Below are positions 8,780 through 16,395 of a stretch of 36,274 nucleotides of DNA, one piece after another. Every line of letters starts with the position of its first letter. Position 1 is the stretch's first letter. Source of the stretch: CAYLNM01 sp964385045. Its GTDB lineage: Bacteria > Planctomycetota > Phycisphaerae > Phycisphaerales > SM1A02. The stretch lies in the NCBI GenBank assembly GCA_964385045.1, contig CAYLNM010000026.1:1-36274 (forward strand). Direction: 5' to 3'. Both the position numbers and the translations under genes were made by a program. The notes below the pieces were generated by a model. That model was not told the DNA's origin, did not search any database, and saw nothing but the letters and a program-made list of their open reading frames with translations.

Positions 8780-9091
8780 TCAGGAGGCGGTGCCGTCCTC
8801 GTGGTCCTCGTCAAGGTCGGCGTCGGTCGCGTCGCGGCCGTGCTCCTCGAGCAGGCGGCGAAGGTACGCGTTCTCGCGGCGGGTCGCCTCGAGGTCGAAG
8901 ACCAGGTACTTCACGCTGAGCCGCAGGTAGTCGATCGACTCCTGGAGCTCGGCCACCGACGCCTGGATCCGCTCGCGCCGCTCCTTGGTCTGGTTGGCGA
9001 GGTCCTCGAGCTTGCCGCGGTCGCCCTCCGGCAGGCGGCCGATCTTGTCGAGGAGCTCGGTCATCTTGGCGTCGAAGGCGTCGTTGTTCAT
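8780..9091 (-). CDS. Small coiled-coil protein, 103 residues (conserved-looking, unknown function)
   Basis: Starts at ATG 9091 with MNNDAFDAKMTELLDKIGRL. Heptad-like alternation of hydrophobic and charged residues runs through most of the chain (LEDLANQTKERRERIQ, VAELQESIDYLRLSVKYLV, LEATRRENAYLRRLLEEH), so it should be a long helical hairpin or coiled coil. The last 15 residues are very acidic (DLDEDHEDGTAS). It is cytoplasmic by composition, with no signal or membrane segment. I believe similar short proteins occur in planctomycetes but cannot verify that here. It has no close same-strand partner: the next upstream minus-strand gene is 508 bp away, across a tandem-repeat region. The acidic tail plus coiled coil would suit a protein- or RNA-polymerase-binding adaptor, but that is speculation. 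Confidence 0.8.
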   Translation of the reverse strand: MNNDAFDAKMTELLDKIGRLPEGDRGKLEDLANQTKERRERIQASVAELQESIDYLRLSVKYLVFDLEATRRENAYLRRLLEEHGRDATDADLDEDHEDGTAS

Positions 9092-9599
9092 CGTCTGTCT
9101 TCCCCTCCGCCGTCCCGGGGCGGGACGAGCGTGTGTCGTTCGGTCGGGCGGGCGTCGCGTCCCGTCGCCCGACCATGACACAACCCCCGCACCGCTCCCG
9201 TGCCAGTCGCCGACGAATCGCCCGATTCGCGCGCCCACGCCCGCACGAGCGGATCTTCCCGGACGATCGGTTCTCCGGACCCGTTCCGGTGGCGCGGGAT
9301 GTTGACGCGCGGCAACGCGGCGCGCTGCCGCAGGACCGCGGCGTGGCGACGCGGCGACGACAGGTGGCGCGGCGATGGCGGGCGGCGCGGCGACGACAGG
9401 TGGCGCGGCGATGGCGGGCGGTGCGGCGCGGTGCGGCGATGGCGGGCGGCGCGGCGACGACAGGTGGCGCGGCGATGGCGGGCGGCGCGGCGCGGTGCGG
9501 CGACGGCGGGCGGCGCCGCGCCGGCATGGGAGCATGGGGGATCGGAGGGATGGGCCGGGACCCGCGGAGGCCTCGCTGCCGTGCGTCCGGCGGGCGGGC
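9092..9599. other. Gene-free region with tandem repeats
   Basis: 508 bp between the DUF3553 gene stop and the coiled-coil gene start. Open frames here give only Arg- or Gly/Ala-rich repeats. It holds the 36-bp repeat array at 9351-9486. No convincing promoter was found for the coiled-coil gene. Confidence 0.7.
9351..9486. repeat. 36-bp direct repeats
   Basis: The unit beginning GCGGCGACGACAGGTGGCGC starts at 9351, 9387 and 9451. The first two are adjacent (period 36), and the third follows a 28-bp degenerate stretch made of the second half of the unit. The repeats are nearly identical where aligned. There are no CRISPR-like spacers. Confidence 0.85.
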
Positions 9600-10280
9600 T
9601 CAGCGGCCCGCGGCGACCCGGCGGCCCGCGGCCCGGTGGGCGGCGGCCGGAGCGGCGGCGAAGAGCTCGTCCAGCTCGCGGGCGCTCAGGCCGCTCTCGT
9701 GCACCTGCCGCGAGAGGTGGCCGTCGCGCTCGGCGGCCCAGCGATCGAAGAAGCGCTCGAGCTCGTGGCGATTGAACCGGCTCAGGGGGTCGTCGAGTCC
9801 GGTCTGGGCCACGGCCCAGTCCACGATCCCGTGCCCCGAGCGGTCGAAGCGGTAGAGAGCGAGCGTCCGCTCGATCCGCTGCCGCGGGCTGGCGAAGGGG
9901 TCGCGAGCCGACTCGGGCAGCTCCCGCATCGCCTCGGCGACCTTGCGCCGGGTCACCTCGGCGAGCCAGTCGTCGTCGGTGAGGGCCCTGATCACCGCCG
10001 CGGCCGGCGGCTCGTCGTCGAGGCCCGCCCCGCCAAGGATGCCGGCGGCCACGCTTCCGGCGTCCCCGTCGCCGTCGGAGTCCGCGGAACCGGCGCGGCT
10101 GAGGTCCACGTAGCCGGTGTTCAGCACCTTGACGCCCTGGCCGGCGAAGCGGACCGAGAGCCGCTGGGCGGGACGTCCGTCGACCTTCACCATCTCGACC
10201 TTGGTCACCGTCCCCACGCCCCACTCGGGGCGCGTGGGATGTCTCACCTGGTCGCCGAAGGCGAACTGCTCCTGCGTCAT
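9600..10280 (-). CDS. DUF3553 domain protein
   Basis: 226 residues from ATG 10280, behind GGAG 8 nt away. Residues about 5-62 form a small SH3/Tudor-like beta domain of the DUF3553 type: FAFGDQVRHPTRPEWGVGTV, then VDGRPAQRLSVRFAGQGVKV. Similar modules resemble the C-terminal Tudor domain of PcrA/UvrD, which contacts RNA polymerase, and the CarD N-terminal domain. After an acidic Asp/Gly linker, residues about 95-200 are mainly helical (DDWLAEVTRRKVAEAM, RIERTLALYRFDRSG, SRFNRHELERFFDRWAAERDGHLSRQV), with no family I can name. The tail is Ala/Arg-rich. A regulator or repair factor that binds RNA polymerase or DNA is plausible but unproven. A TATACT box 201 bp upstream may be its promoter. Confidence 0.82.
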   Translation of the reverse strand: MTQEQFAFGDQVRHPTRPEWGVGTVTKVEMVKVDGRPAQRLSVRFAGQGVKVLNTGYVDLSRAGSADSDGDGDAGSVAAGILGGAGLDDEPPAAAVIRALTDDDWLAEVTRRKVAEAMRELPESARDPFASPRQRIERTLALYRFDRSGHGIVDWAVAQTGLDDPLSRFNRHELERFFDRWAAERDGHLSRQVHESGLSARELDELFAAAPAAAHRAAGRRVAAGR

Positions 10281-10480
10281 CCGGATTCTCCGGGAACGAT
10301 CCGCGCGGGCTCGCCGCGAGGCAAGGCGCTCCGGTCCGTTCCACTGCGTCGGGCCGGACTCGATGCGGCACGTCACCGGCACACGTCGCGGCACTGGGCC
10401 GTGCGTCGCGTGCTGCGTCGAAGGACGCGATCGAGTCGGTCGGAAGGGAGCGTGCTTCTGGCGAAGCTGCTCCGCCGGGG

Positions 10481-10486
10481 AGTATA
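10481..10486 (-). promoter_or_regulatory. Putative -10 element (TATACT) for the DUF3553 gene
   Basis: On the minus strand CCCTATACT sits about 200 nt before ATG 10280. It is one of very few AT-rich hexamers in the region. No -35 is evident. Confidence 0.35.
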
Positions 10487-10825
10487 GGGCGGTGGGACCG
10501 AGCCTGCAGCGACCGGGGCGGCGCTCCGGGCTCCGCCGTCTTCGTCGCACGGCGGCGTTCCGGGGCGGACGCGGCGGTTCGGCCGCGGGCCGGGGGAGCT
10601 CGGTCGCGGCGGACGCGTCGCGGCCGAGCGCGGGCGCGGGTACGGGCACGGGCACGGACGACGACCGCGCGGTGAGGCGATCCGGGGGGCGGCGGGACTC
10701 GGGACGCGGCGCGCGGAGGAGCGACGCCCGGGGCGTGGCGCCCGGGCCGGGCCGCCCGCCTCGGGCCGGCCGGGGGGAAGCTCGCGGCGGGGTTCCCTGG
10801 CCGCGGCATTCGAGGGGGGCCCCCG

Positions 10826-10853
10826 GGCCGTGGTGCTCGGGCCGTGGTGCTCG
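10826..10853. repeat. 14-bp tandem duplication
   Basis: GGCCGTGGTGCTCG occurs twice back to back (10826-10839 and 10840-10853) in the gene-free region. Confidence 0.75.
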
Positions 10854-10993
10854 GCGGCCCCACGCTCGGGGCACGGCTCGCGACGCGGGGACTCGCCGTG
10901 ACCGCCCTCGCGGTGAGAGGAGGTTCGACGACGCGGATCGTGGCGAGCGGCCTCGCGGCGACCGGACGCGTGCGGGCACGGCTCGTGGCGGCC

Positions 10994-11037
10994 GCGGCTC
11001 CTCGCGGCTCCTCGCGGCTCCTCGCGGCTCCCCGCGG
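10994..11037. repeat. 10-bp tandem repeat
   Basis: GCGGCTCCTC is repeated four times with a one-base change in the last copy, about 80 bp before the YmdB-type start. It may form slipped or hairpin structures with the surrounding GC-rich sequence. Confidence 0.8.
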
Positions 11038-11118
11038 CGCGCCGCATCGGCGTCACGATCGGCGCGTCCTCGGTCCGCCGCGGTTGCGGCCGTGGCTCCG
11101 TGGCCGGATGCTGCGGGC

Positions 11119-11949
11119 ATGGGCACCCTCCGTATCGCGTTCCTCGGCGACATCTTCGGCGCACCCGGACGGCGCGTGGTCGAGCAGCAGCTCCCGCGGC
11201 TGCGGGAGGAGCACGACCCGTCGCTGATCGTGGCCAACGCCGAGAATGCGGCCCGCGGCTCGGGACTGTCGCCGGATCTCTACCGGCGCTTCCGTGGCCT
11301 CGGCATCGACGGCATCACGCTCGGCGACCACGTCTTTCGCGACCAGCGGATCGCGGCGGTGCTCGACGACGGGGCGGAGCCGATCGCTCGGCCTGCGAAT
11401 CTCCCGGCGGCGGCGGCGGGGCGGGGGTACGTGCGGCTGCGGCGGCCCGATGCCCGCGACCTCGTCGTGATCACGGTGCTCGGCCGGGTGTTCGTGAACC
11501 TCAAGGCCGACGACCCGTTCGCCGCGGTGGACCGCGTGCTCGAGGAGCTCGGCGAGCCGGCGCCGATCGTGATCGTCGAGGCGCACATGGAGGCGACGAG
11601 CGAGAAGGCCGCGATCGCTCATCATCTCGACGGGCGGGTGGCCGCCGTGCTCGGCACGCACACGCACGTGCCCACCGCCGACGCCCGCGTGCTGCCGGGG
11701 GGCACCGCGTTCCAGACCGACGTGGGCATGTGCGGCCCGTGGGACTCGTGCATCGGGCGGGACAAGCGAGCGGTCGTGCGACACATGACCACCGCGATGT
11801 ACGTGCCCTTCGACGTGGGCGAGGGCGACGAGCGGATGTGCGGAGCCGTGGTCACGATCGACGAGCGTCGCGGCCTCGCCACCGCGATCGAGCCGGTGCA
11901 GTACCGGGCCGACCGCGACGCCCCGCCCTTCACCCGCTCCCTGCACTGA
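11119..11949 (+). CDS. ymdB: YmdB-type metallophosphoesterase (TIGR00282 family)
   Basis: 276 residues, close to the usual 260-270. Family members are cytoplasmic dimetal phosphodiesterases; Bacillus YmdB hydrolyses 2',3'-cyclic nucleotides or cAMP and affects biofilm and motility. Motifs in order: FLGDIFGAPGR (metal ligand D11), ANAENAARGSG (E42/N43), LGDHVF (residues 69-73), VEAHMEATSEKAAIA, and the C-terminal ligands in GTHTHVPTAD, followed by FQTDVGMCGPWDS. The usual GNH triad residue Asn is Asp here (G-D-H), a change at a metal-ligand position. ATG 11119 begins just before the first strand; no Shine-Dalgarno or -10 is clear. It is convergent with smc. Confidence 0.9.
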   Translation: MGTLRIAFLGDIFGAPGRRVVEQQLPRLREEHDPSLIVANAENAARGSGLSPDLYRRFRGLGIDGITLGDHVFRDQRIAAVLDDGAEPIARPANLPAAAAGRGYVRLRRPDARDLVVITVLGRVFVNLKADDPFAAVDRVLEELGEPAPIVIVEAHMEATSEKAAIAHHLDGRVAAVLGTHTHVPTADARVLPGGTAFQTDVGMCGPWDSCIGRDKRAVVRHMTTAMYVPFDVGEGDERMCGAVVTIDERRGLATAIEPVQYRADRDAPPFTRSLH

Positions 11950-12126
11950 CGGCGAGCCGGGCTCGTGCCGGGGTGAGCCGCCCCGCGTGGTCCGCGTGCA
12001 CGGCGTGGAAGCCGTCCGCCTTCCGCGGCGCCGGCGCTCCCGGACCGGAGCCGCAGCCGCGTCGGCAGGCACGGGCAGCGCCGGGTCGGCGGGGCCGCAG
12101 GCCGCCGTGCACCCGGCTCGTGCCGC

Positions 12127-15100
12127 TCAGCGCCGCCGCGCCGCCGTGGTGCCGGCCCCGACGCGGGCCCGGCCGCCGCCACGCGTCGCCTCGGGCGCAC
12201 CCGCCTCGTCGTCGCCGGGGGCGTCGTCGCCGCCGCGCTGGGGCCCCGTCGGCGCCCCCGGCCGCGGCGCCGGCCGGATGCCGCGGCCGCCGCCGTTCGT
12301 CGTCGCGGACGCGCCGTCGCCGTCGCCGCCAGCGGCGCCGTCCGAGGTCGCGGCGGCCTGGTCGATCGCGCCGTCCTCGCCCACGTCCTCCACGCGGACC
12401 GCCACCCGCTTGGACACGCCGCGCTCCTGCTGCGTGACGCCGTAGAGGCGGTGGGCCGCCTTCATCGTGCGCTTGTGGTGCGTGATCACGATGAAGTGGC
12501 TGTGGTCGAGGAAGGGCTCGAGCACGTGGCAGAACCGCTCGACGTTGGCGTCGTCGAGGGCGGCGTCGACCTCGTCCAGCACGCAGAAGGGCGAGGGCCG
12601 CGACTTGAAGATCGCCATCAGCAGGGCGATCGCGGTCATCGTCTTCTCGCCGCCCGAGAGCTGGCTGAGGACCCGCGGCTGCTTGCCCGGCGGCTTGGCC
12701 CGGATCTCGATGCCCGACTCGAGCCAGTCGACGTTTCCCTCGTCGTCCGGCACCAGCACGATGTCGGCCGAGCCGCCGCCGAAGAGCCGGCGGAACATGC
12801 CCTCGGAGCCGCCGAACTGCTCTCGGATCGCCTCGAAGGTCTCCTTGAAGCGCTCGAGGCTGGTGCGATCGAGCTGCTCGATGAGCTCGGTGAGCTGGGT
12901 CACCGCCTCGTCGATGTCGGCGACCTGCCGGATCAGGTCGTCGTTGCGCTCCTCGAGCTGCGTCTCCTCGACGATGGCGTCGAGGTTGACGTTGCCGAGC
13001 TTTCGGATCTCCGTCCGCAGCGCCTTCACGTCGGCCTCGAGCTCGGCGCGGTCGATCGGCTCCGCGTCCTCGGCCTCGAGGCGCGGCCGCTCCTCGTCCC
13101 AGATCGCCGGCAGGTCCAGCTCGAGGTCCGAGGCGGTGCGCTCGACGAGGTGCTCGAGCTTGACCTCGACCTCGCGGCGATCGACCTCGACCGCCGAGGC
13201 CTCGCGCTCGACGTCGCTCGCCTCGCCGCGGACCTCGGCGAGGGCCTTGGCGGCGGTGCTCACCGCGTCGGCCGCCTCGGCGACCGCCGACTGGAGGGCC
13301 GCGGTGCGCTCGGCGAGCTCCGCGGTGCGCGCCTGCTCGGCCTCGATGGTGCCGCCGGCCTCCTCCATCACCTGCCGGTGCTGCTCGATCTGCTCGCGGT
13401 GCCACTCGAGTCGCTCGCTCGCGGCGGTGATCTGCCGCTCGAGCTCGAGGACCTGGGCCTCGAGGTGGCGCGACTCGCGGCGGGCGGACTCGAGCCGCGC
13501 CTGCGACTCGCTCGCGGCGACCCGGGCCGCGGCGAGCTCCTCCTGCCGCTGCTCGACCGCCTCGGTGCGCTCGGCGAGGGATCGCTCGGCCGCCTCGAGG
13601 TCCGCGGCCGCGGACTCGATCGCGGCGGCGGCCGTCTCCAGCCCGGCCGCGAGCTCGCCGCGCTCGGACGCGAGCTCGTCCCGCCGCGCCTGCAGGGTCT
13701 CGTGCTCGGACGCGAGGCCGGCCGCCTCGCGTTCGAGCCGGGTGCGCTCGTTGGCCAGCCGCTCGCCCCGGTAGTCGCACTCGACCACCGCGTGGCGGGC
13801 GGCCTGCACCGCCTCGGACGCCTCGTCGATCGCGCGCCGGGTCTCGTCCGCCCGCTCCGAGAGCGACGCGGTGGTGTCGGCGAGCTCCGCGAGCCGGGCG
13901 TCGATGGCCTCGATCGCCTCGGCGAGCTCGGTGCGCTCGATGCGGCGGGCGAGCCAGCCCGCGGCCGCCTGTCCCGCCCGGGCGGGGCCGGTGACGACGC
14001 GGCCGCGCCCGTCGACGACCACGCCGGCGGTGGTGACGAAGCGCCAGCCGGCCAGCTCGGGACGGCCCGCGAGGGCCAGGGCCGACGGCAGGTCGAAGAC
14101 GACGGCCACCCGGCCGAGCAGGCGCGACACCGCGGCCTCGGCGTCGGGCCGCACCCGCACGAGCTCGAGCAGCGGACGGGCCCAGCCGGGCAGGGCGGCC
14201 CGGCCCGCGGCGAGCGACGCGTCGTCCTCGCCGACGTCGCCGACCGCGAAGGCGACCGGCCCGGGCAGGGCGGCGAGCCGCTCGCCCCAGTCCTCGAGGC
14301 GGTCGGCGCGGTCCAGCAGCAGCGCCTCGAGGTCGGAGCCGAGGGCGGCCTCGACCAGGCCGGCGTGCTTGCGGGCGGTGTCGATCGCGTCGCCCACCAC
14401 GCCGGCGACGCCGGGGTACGACTCGGGGGCGTCGAGGACCTGCTTCACCGCCTCGCCGAGGCCCTCCCGCGCCTCGTGCATCTCCTCGAGCAGGTGCAGC
14501 CGGGAGGCGCGGGACGCGCGGTCGTGCCGGGCCGTCGCCATCCGGTCGGCGAGGTCCGACTCCTCGCGGCCGAGCTCGGCCGCGAGCCCCTCGAGCTCGG
14601 CGAGCCGCGACTCGGCCGCGGCCAGCCGTTCGGCTGCCTCGGTGCGGGACCGCTCGTTCGCCTCGTGCTGGCCGTCGGCCTCGGCCCGCTGGTCGGCGAG
14701 CTCCTCCTCGCGGCCCGCGAGCCGCTCGAGCTGCTCGCCCACGCCGTGGGCGCGGCCGTCGACCGACTGCAGCCGGGCCTCGAGCCGCGACTGATCGCGG
14801 GTCGCCCGCTCCTGCTGCTCGCGGGCGCGGCGGGCGTCGTCGCGGGCCGAGAGCAGGCCTTCCTGCAGCTCGGCCCGGGCCCGCTGGAGCTCGGCCACGC
14901 GGGACTCGCCCTCGGCCACCTCCGCCTCGGCCGCCTCGATCGCGGCCGCGACCTCGGTCCGGCCGGCGGCGAGCTCGTCCCGCCGCCCGGCGAGCTCCGA
15001 CGCCCGCCGGCGGTCCTCCTCGGTCTGCTGCTCGGCGGTCTCGAACGCGCGGCGGGCCATCTCGCGCCGCTGCTCGGCCTGCCGCACCGCGGCCTCGGCC

Positions 15101-16008
15101 TCGAGCCGCGCCTGCTCGAGCTCGCGCCGCTCGCGCTCCCGCTCCTCCCGGGCGACCTCCGCCTCGCGGCGGGCGTCCTCGGCCGCCACCAGCCGCTCGC
15201 TCAGGGCCGAGCGCCGGGCCTCGAGCGCGGTGCCGCGCTCGGTGAGCGACGCCTGGCGGGTCCGCAGTCCGTGGTACTCGTCGACCGCGAGGATCCGCTG
15301 CTTGGAGCGGAACTCCGCGTCGAGTTCGCGGAACCGCCGGGCCTTCTCCGCCTGGCCGCGGACGATCCGCAGCCGCCGCTCGGTCGACGCGAGCTGCTCG
15401 CGCACGCGGACGAGGTTGACCTCGGCCTTCTCGAGCTTGCGGGCGGCCTCGACCTTGCGGGCCTTGAACTTCGCGACGCCGGCTGCCTCCTCGAAGATGT
15501 GCCGCCGCTCGACCGGGTTGGCCAGCAGCATCGCGTCCACGCGGCCCTGCTCGATGATGCAGTAGGCGTTGACGCCGATGCCGGTGTCGAGGAAGAGCTC
15601 CTTGACGTCCCGCAGGCGGACCTTTCGGCCGTTGATGAGGTACTCGCTCTTGCCGTCGCGGTAGAGCCGCCGCCCGACGTCGACCTGCTCGGTGTCGACG
15701 GGCAGGAAACGGCGCTGCGCCGGGTCCGGCGTGTCGTCGCGGACGATCGGATTGTCGAACGTCAGCGTGACCGTGGCCGCGCCCATCGGCTTGCGGGCGG
15801 CCGAGCCGGCGAAGATGACGTCCATCATGGCGTCGCCGCGGAGGCTCTTGGCCGACCGCTCGCCGAGCACCCACTTGATGGCGTCCACGACGTTCGACTT
15901 GCCGCAGCCGTTCGGGCCGACGATGCCCGTGATCGGCTGGTCGAAGTGGAACTCGGTGACGTCGGCGAACGACTTGAAGCCGGCGAGCGTGACCTTGGCG
16001 AGCCGCAT
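12127..16008 (-). CDS. smc: Chromosome segregation ATPase SMC
   Basis: 1293 residues. SMC dimers organise and segregate the chromosome, normally with ScpA/ScpB, neither of which is in this window. The ATP-binding head starts at once: MRLAKVTLAGFKSFAD, Walker A GPNGCGKSN at 31-39, the Q-loop segment FAGSAARKP. Two long coiled-coil arms surround a hinge at about 510-670 (PGVAGVVGDAIDT to VVVDGRGRVVTGP). The C-terminal head has the signature LSQLSGGEKTM near 1117 and Walker B CVLDEVDAALDD near 1146, then VITHHKRTM. It exceeds the usual 1150-1200 residues because of a Gly/Ala/Asp/Arg-rich tail of about 90 residues. The start is ATG 16008, with an excellent AGGAGGT 9 nt upstream. A possible TATCCT -10 lies at 16161-16166. 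Confidence 0.96.
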   Translation of the reverse strand: MRLAKVTLAGFKSFADVTEFHFDQPITGIVGPNGCGKSNVVDAIKWVLGERSAKSLRGDAMMDVIFAGSAARKPMGAATVTLTFDNPIVRDDTPDPAQRRFLPVDTEQVDVGRRLYRDGKSEYLINGRKVRLRDVKELFLDTGIGVNAYCIIEQGRVDAMLLANPVERRHIFEEAAGVAKFKARKVEAARKLEKAEVNLVRVREQLASTERRLRIVRGQAEKARRFRELDAEFRSKQRILAVDEYHGLRTRQASLTERGTALEARRSALSERLVAAEDARREAEVAREERERERRELEQARLEAEAAVRQAEQRREMARRAFETAEQQTEEDRRRASELAGRRDELAAGRTEVAAAIEAAEAEVAEGESRVAELQRARAELQEGLLSARDDARRAREQQERATRDQSRLEARLQSVDGRAHGVGEQLERLAGREEELADQRAEADGQHEANERSRTEAAERLAAAESRLAELEGLAAELGREESDLADRMATARHDRASRASRLHLLEEMHEAREGLGEAVKQVLDAPESYPGVAGVVGDAIDTARKHAGLVEAALGSDLEALLLDRADRLEDWGERLAALPGPVAFAVGDVGEDDASLAAGRAALPGWARPLLELVRVRPDAEAAVSRLLGRVAVVFDLPSALALAGRPELAGWRFVTTAGVVVDGRGRVVTGPARAGQAAAGWLARRIERTELAEAIEAIDARLAELADTTASLSERADETRRAIDEASEAVQAARHAVVECDYRGERLANERTRLEREAAGLASEHETLQARRDELASERGELAAGLETAAAAIESAAADLEAAERSLAERTEAVEQRQEELAAARVAASESQARLESARRESRHLEAQVLELERQITAASERLEWHREQIEQHRQVMEEAGGTIEAEQARTAELAERTAALQSAVAEAADAVSTAAKALAEVRGEASDVEREASAVEVDRREVEVKLEHLVERTASDLELDLPAIWDEERPRLEAEDAEPIDRAELEADVKALRTEIRKLGNVNLDAIVEETQLEERNDDLIRQVADIDEAVTQLTELIEQLDRTSLERFKETFEAIREQFGGSEGMFRRLFGGGSADIVLVPDDEGNVDWLESGIEIRAKPPGKQPRVLSQLSGGEKTMTAIALLMAIFKSRPSPFCVLDEVDAALDDANVERFCHVLEPFLDHSHFIVITHHKRTMKAAHRLYGVTQQERGVSKRVAVRVEDVGEDGAIDQAAATSDGAAGGDGDGASATTNGGGRGIRPAPRPGAPTGPQRGGDDAPGDDEAGAPEATRGGGRARVGAGTTAARRR

Positions 16009-16395
16009 GCGGGATCGACCTCCTGTCCGTGCACGGGCCGGCGGCGGGCGAGCGCCGGGGCCCGGGATCCCCGTCTGGGCGGCCGAGTCCGTCCGGCCGC
16101 GCGGGTGGCGGGCGGCCCGGTCGTCCGGCGTTCACCGGCTGGCCTCGCCCACGTGGTCGCAGGATACCGGCAGCGGCGGCGGACCGCGGCAATGGCAGCG
16201 ATTCCGCGCGTCGGCGTGCCGGGGCCGTGCGTCGGGGGCGCGGCGATGCATCGGCCCGGGGATGCCGCCGCGTCCGCCCCGGCGGGGGGCGTCCGTCCCG
16301 CGAGGGTCGCTTGAACGCCGCCGGCCTCGCCCGGTCCGCCGCCCCCGCGCCCGGGCTCGGGCGTGGGCCCCCGCGGTGGCCCGCCCGGCGCGGAC
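16009..16395. other. Gene-free region upstream of smc
   Basis: 387 bp between two minus-strand genes. It holds the smc Shine-Dalgarno (about 16018-16024), a possible smc promoter near 16161-16192, and GC-rich inverted stretches near the FlgI-like stop that could help end its transcript. Nothing coding is seen. Confidence 0.6.
16161..16192 (-). promoter_or_regulatory. Putative smc promoter
   Basis: On the minus strand TTGCCG (16192-16187) precedes TATCCT (16166-16161) by 20 bp, which is longer than ideal. The -10 is preceded by CCGG, close to the recurring CCGTATNNT form. The leader would be about 145 nt. Confidence 0.35.

Larger units (their letters stand above)
10281..11118. other. 838-bp gene-free divergent region
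   Basis: Lies between the divergent DUF3553 and YmdB-type genes. Frames through it encode only Arg/Gly/Ala-rich low-complexity sequence on both strands. It contains a possible minus-strand -10 at 10481-10486, a 14-bp direct repeat at 10826-10853 and a 10-bp tandem repeat at 10994-11037. No RNA gene was recognised. Confidence 0.65.

Noticed and set aside
9351..9486. Repeat array considered as CRISPR
   Set aside because: Repeats are adjacent or separated by degenerate copies of themselves, with no unique spacers and no cas genes.
10486..11118. Possible coding region extending the YmdB-type gene upstream
   Set aside because: The frame is open but encodes Arg/Gly/Ala low-complexity sequence with tandem repeats. 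The family fold starts at the Met at 11119.
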